In this document: piece by piece, positions 40,042 to 42,957 of the stretch
How the letters are laid out: each line of letters starts with the position of its first letter
Numbering within the stretch: the first letter of the stretch is position 1
Assembly: GCA_019241085.1 (NCBI GenBank)
Contig: JAFAXH010000148.1
Coordinates: 1 to 42,957, forward strand
Direction of reading: 5' to 3'
Length of the DNA: 42,957 bases
Source of the DNA: Verrucomicrobiota bacterium
GTDB lineage: Bacteria; Verrucomicrobiota; Verrucomicrobiia; Chthoniobacterales; SZAS-18
The notes under the pieces: generated by a model
Told to the model about the DNA's origin: nothing
What the model saw: only the letters and a program-made list of their open reading frames with translations
Database searches by the model: none
Made by a program: the position numbers and the translations under genes

Positions 40042-41352
40042 ATGCCTCTTTCCCTCGCCTGGCTCGATACTCGTTTTTGGAAACTTCCCCTGCGTTCCTG
40101 GCTCGGTCTCGTCCTCGCGCTCTTTGCGCTGGGCGCGGTCGGCGGGGCCTTTTTCCTCCATCGGCGCATCGTGCAGCACCGGCCGGAGCATACGTTCGGC
40201 GTGCGCGACCCGGCGTTCTTTGGCTCGGCCCACGCGCTGTCCGATCCGGTGCCGGTGGCGGGCAACAAGATTGAATTGCTCCAGAACGGCGACGCCATTT
40301 TCCCGGCGATGCTCGGGGCGCTGCGGGCGGCGAAAAAGACGATCAACTTCGAGGCTTACATCTTTTTCTCCGACGGCACCGGCCGGCAGTTTCGCGACGT
40401 GCTCTGCGAACGCGCCCGCGCCGGTTTGGAAGTGCGCGTGATCCTCGACGGCATCGGCTCCGGCTCGAAGCTCGCCAACTCGGACGTGAAGATGTTGCGC
40501 GACGCCGGCTGCCGGTTTGCCTACTTTCATCCCGTGCGCTCGTGGCGCGCCGACCGGCTCGACCATCGCTCGCACCGGCGCGTGTGCGTCATCGACGGCC
40601 GGCTCGCCTTCGTCGGCAGCGCCGGCTTTGCCGATCCGTGGAGCGGTCACGCACAAGATCAAGACCATTGGCGCGACCTGCACGCCCGCGTCGAAGGGCC
40701 GCTCGTCGCCAAGCTCCAGGCGGCGTTTCAAGATCACTGGATGCAGTGCCGCGGCGAGGTCTTGAGCGGGCCCGACCAGTTCCCAGCCCTGCCGCCAGCG
40801 GGCGCGTTGCAGGCGCAGACGGTGAGTTCGCATTCCTTCAGCGTCGCCACGGTGCCGCTCGTGCAAGCCCAGGCCATCGCCGCGGCGGAACGCTCCATCT
40901 GCATCACCAACGCCTACTTCACCCCGACGCCCGATCAGGTCGATCTGTTACTCAAAGCCGTGCAGCGGCAGGTCGAGGTCCGCATCCTCCTGCCGGGAGA
41001 ACACAACGACCAGCCGGCGACGAAATCGGCCGGCCGCACCGCCTACGGCAAACTGCTGGAAGGCGGCGTGAAAATCTACGAATACCAGCCGACGATGATC
41101 CATCAAAAAACACTCGTCGTGGATGGCATGTTCGCCATGCTCGGCTCGTCGAACCTCGATTCCCGCTCGTCGCAGCTCAACGACGAACTGGACGTGACGG
41201 TGTATGACGAAGCCTTCGGCAAACAAATGGAAACCGTGTTCGAGAACGACCTCCGCTCGGCGCGGCTTTACACGCTGGAGGAATTCAAAAAACGCGGCCT
41301 GTGGGAACGCTTCACCGAGTGGCTGGTGATCCCGTTCCGCTCGCAGCTCTGA
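40042..41352 (+). CDS. cls: Cardiolipin synthase-like phospholipase D protein
   Basis: A 436-residue membrane-associated phospholipase D-family enzyme. One N-terminal helix (LRSWLGLVLALFALGAVGGA), then two PLD domains. The first active-site motif is HRRVCVIDGRLAFVGSAGF, an HxR rather than HxK. The second is the canonical HQKTLVVDGMFAMLGSSNLD. The spacing and the ends fit ClsA/B-type enzymes. The ATG at 40042 is chosen; a GTG 60 bases upstream is possible. It is 99 bases after trmL. Confidence 0.85.
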   Translation: MPLSLAWLDTRFWKLPLRSWLGLVLALFALGAVGGAFFLHRRIVQHRPEHTFGVRDPAFFGSAHALSDPVPVAGNKIELLQNGDAIFPAMLGALRAAKKTINFEAYIFFSDGTGRQFRDVLCERARAGLEVRVILDGIGSGSKLANSDVKMLRDAGCRFAYFHPVRSWRADRLDHRSHRRVCVIDGRLAFVGSAGFADPWSGHAQDQDHWRDLHARVEGPLVAKLQAAFQDHWMQCRGEVLSGPDQFPALPPAGALQAQTVSSHSFSVATVPLVQAQAIAAAERSICITNAYFTPTPDQVDLLLKAVQRQVEVRILLPGEHNDQPATKSAGRTAYGKLLEGGVKIYEYQPTMIHQKTLVVDGMFAMLGSSNLDSRSSQLNDELDVTVYDEAFGKQMETVFENDLRSARLYTLEEFKKRGLWERFTEWLVIPFRSQL

Positions 41353-41442
41353 GCTTACCGTCGTTGACCACCTTGCCGCGGAATTTGAATCCTCGCTCTC
41401 AAGCCCACGCCGCCCCTTAACGAACGCAGCGCTCGGACTGGG

Positions 41443-41515
41443 GAAAATTGCGCTCCGGCGGGCGTTCGCAAGGCTTCGACCGGCGAAATTTGCGCTGCGG
41501 CGGGCGAACGGAGCG
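41443..41515. repeat. Imperfect direct repeat downstream of cls
   Basis: Two units of about 30 bases, GAAAATTGCGCTCCGGCGGG at 41443 and GAAATTTGCGCTGCGGCGGG at 41484, each followed by CGTTCG or CGAACG. A third partial unit may lie at 41422. It is the only structure I see in the 188-base gap between the convergent cls and Uma2 genes. Confidence 0.5.
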
Positions 41516-41540
41516 ATCTGGCGGTCACGTGAAATCTGGC

Positions 41541-42134
41541 TCAAGCGCCGAAGAGCTGAGCCAGCTCGACGCGGAGCGATGGCAGAGTAGTTGAGGCAAG
41601 CGTCTCGCCGCGGGCGAAGACTTGGCGGTGCGTGTAGAGGCCGTCGCGGGGGACGGTGTGGACTTCGATGAGGCCGCGTGCGGGGAGCACGAGCCAGTAT
41701 TCGGCGATGCCGGCTTCGGCGTAGAGGACAGCCTTGGCGCGGTCGAGTTCTTCGCTGGTGAAAGCAATTTCGATTACGAGCAGCGCGGTGGCAGGGTGCG
41801 CGTCGGCGTAGTCTCCCAAGTCGCCGGCAACCACCGCGATGTCCGGCTCTGGCTCGGAGTCAACCAAGGTGAGAGGCTGCTCCGGCCGGGCGTGCCTGCC
41901 GGCATCAAGAGCGGCCCGGATGATTTCGAGCAGTCGGAGCAGCAGGAAGGCATGGCGTGGGGATTTGCTGATTTTTTCGATGATGAAGCCACGGAGCAAT
42001 TCCGTGCGCCGACCATTTTCGTTGAACTCGCTCAGGCGATGATACTCCTCGACGCTGAGCGGGGAGGCGTGCCGGCGGATGCTGGGTAGTTCGAGGATGG
42101 AAGTAGTCGGCGGAGCAGCAGCGGGCGGCGTCAT
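41541..42134 (-). CDS. Uma2-family endonuclease-like protein
   Basis: A 197-residue member of the Uma2/DUF820 family, a PD-(D/E)XK nuclease fold. Family landmarks are PLSVEEYHRLSEFNENGRRT, ELLRGFIIEKISKSPRHAFL, VDSEPEPDIAVVAGDLGDYA, LLVIEIAFTSEELDRAKAVL and YAEAGIAEYWLVLPARGLIE. The PDIAVV Asp and VIEIAF Glu are the candidate metal ligands; the usual lysine of ExK is replaced in IEIA. These genes are frequent, often in many copies; their role is not established. Confidence 0.88.
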   Translation of the reverse strand: MTPPAAAPPTTSILELPSIRRHASPLSVEEYHRLSEFNENGRRTELLRGFIIEKISKSPRHAFLLLRLLEIIRAALDAGRHARPEQPLTLVDSEPEPDIAVVAGDLGDYADAHPATALLVIEIAFTSEELDRAKAVLYAEAGIAEYWLVLPARGLIEVHTVPRDGLYTHRQVFARGETLASTTLPSLRVELAQLFGA

Positions 42135-42228
42135 GGCGGCGATAATTTAGCTTGGCGGCTCGGAGGGGGCAACGGCGAAGCGGGTTGGACGGCGCGGGGC
42201 GAAGCGTGTCTAGTAGGCGCTTTCTTCG

Positions 42229-42957
42229 ATGACGCCTGAGATTGTTGAACAGAAGGTTGCTGAGGCTGCGGCTGCGGTCGTGACCGCATCGCCGCCGTTG
42301 CTGCGGGCGCGGGAGTTGCGGCAGAGTTTCCCGCTGGGCGGCGGGCGGAAGCTGGAAGTGCTGAAGGGCATCTCGCTGGACGTGGCGGTAGGCGAGGCGG
42401 TGTTCCTCGTCGGCGCGTCGGGGGCGGGGAAATCGACGTTGCTTTACACGCTCGCCGGATTGGAAAAGCCGACGGGCGGGACGATTGAATTTGAAGGGCA
42501 ATCGCTCCATGCGCTGAGCCTCAAAGCCCAAGCGCGAGTGCGCAATCGGCGCATGGGCTTTGTGTTCCAAAGCTATTGCCTGCTGCCGGAATTGAGCGCG
42601 CTGGAAAACGTGCGGCTGCCGCTGATGCTCGCGGGTAGCGGCTCGCCGGCGGAGCGGGAGGCGCGGGCGGTGGCGTTGCTGACCGAAGTCGGCCTGGCGG
42701 AGCGGTTGCACCATGCGCCGCTGGAACTCTCCGGCGGCGAGCAACAGCGGGTGGCCATCGCGCGGGCGCTGGCGAACGATCCGGCGATCCTGTTCGCGGA
42801 CGAACCGACGGGCAATCTGGATTCCAAGGCGGGTGGGGCGGTGATGGATTTGCTGTTGGCGCTGGTGCGCGAAAAGCGCAAGACGCTGGTGGTGGTGACG
42901 CACGATCTGCGGCTGGCCGAGCGCGGGGACCGCCGGCTGGAGATGCGCGATGGGTTG
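42229..42957 (+). CDS. LolD/MacB-type ABC transporter ATP-binding protein, partial
   Basis: ATPase of a lipoprotein-release or macrolide-export-type ABC complex, at the inner membrane. The visible 243 residues contain Walker A LVGASGAGKSTLLYTLAGLE, Q-loop GFVFQSYCLLPELSALENVR, signature ELSGGEQQRVAIARALANDP, Walker B AILFADEPTGNLDS and the switch histidine VVTHDLRLAERGD. This is the LolD pattern. The window ends before a stop codon, but the length is nearly complete. The permease is expected upstream or downstream outside the window. Confidence 0.9.
   Translation, partial: MTPEIVEQKVAEAAAAVVTASPPLLRARELRQSFPLGGGRKLEVLKGISLDVAVGEAVFLVGASGAGKSTLLYTLAGLEKPTGGTIEFEGQSLHALSLKAQARVRNRRMGFVFQSYCLLPELSALENVRLPLMLAGSGSPAEREARAVALLTEVGLAERLHHAPLELSGGEQQRVAIARALANDPAILFADEPTGNLDSKAGGAVMDLLLALVREKRKTLVVVTHDLRLAERGDRRLEMRDGL

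Noticed and set aside
1-42957. CRISPR arrays, rRNA, tRNA and classical insertion sequences
   Set aside because: No regularly spaced direct repeats, no tRNA cloverleaf with CCA end and no transposase domain were found on reading both strands; a covariance search was not possible.

Overview
The window is 43 kb of high-GC, gene-dense chromosomal DNA from a Gram-negative bacterium. A heptosyltransferase-type enzyme, a LolD-like ABC ATPase, Tat-exported reductases and a periplasmic gamma-glutamyltransferase all point to an outer membrane. The gene content and the presence of two GxxExxY genes fit the Verrucomicrobiota (for example Opitutales or relatives). This assignment is an inference, because no rRNA is present. 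No rRNA, tRNA, CRISPR array or classical transposase was seen.

Region by region: (1) 1-8.1 kb, minus strand, is a nitrate assimilation operon. It reads nrtA, nrtB, nrtC-like ATPase, nrtD, nasA, then a CysJ-like diflavin reductase that leaves the window. A 0.55 kb palindrome-bracketed cassette carrying a GxxExxY nuclease-like gene sits inside this operon. (2) 8.3-15.3 kb holds a possible kinase-fold protein, an endonuclease III-like glycosylase, two aldo/keto reductases (one Tat-exported), a PaaI-type thioesterase, a TolB-like exported protein and a DUF1460 amidase-like protein. (3) 15.4-17.6 kb is a Septu-type anti-phage pair, ptuA (frameshifted) and ptuB. (4) 17.6-21.5 kb has gamma-glutamyltransferase, a third aldo/keto reductase with a Tat signal, and an exported protein of unknown function. 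(5) 21.7-23.6 kb is a toxin-antitoxin and repeat island: DUF433/DUF5615, a MazE-like antitoxin with a frameshifted mazF, several palindromic repeats and a small orphan gene. (6) 23.7-29.6 kb carries an unusual receiver-DUF4388-pseudokinase-TM-FGE-like fusion, a TPR-like membrane protein and a GT39-like glycosyltransferase. (7) 29.8-32.2 kb is xseB-dxs. (8) 32.2-34.8 kb is a decayed zeta-like kinase gene with a small partner, an orphan ORF, and a winged-helix regulator with a membrane protein. (9) 34.9-41.4 kb is housekeeping: a GT9 heptosyltransferase, adk, a zinc-ribbon protein, fmt, rplU, rpmA, a second (broken) GxxExxY cassette, trmL and a cardiolipin synthase-like phospholipase D. (10) 41.5-43 kb has a Uma2 nuclease-like gene and a LolD-like ABC ATPase cut by the window edge.

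Two themes stand out. First, small palindromic or inverted repeats of at least four families lie between genes, and some of them bracket single-gene accessory cassettes. The GxxExxY cassettes appear in three states: intact (5.4 kb), broken (39.0 kb) and empty (13.0-13.2 kb). Second, every gene carrying an apparent frameshift or nonsense change (ptuA, mazF, the zeta-like gene, the second GxxExxY gene) is a defence, toxin or cassette gene, while the metabolic and housekeeping genes are intact.
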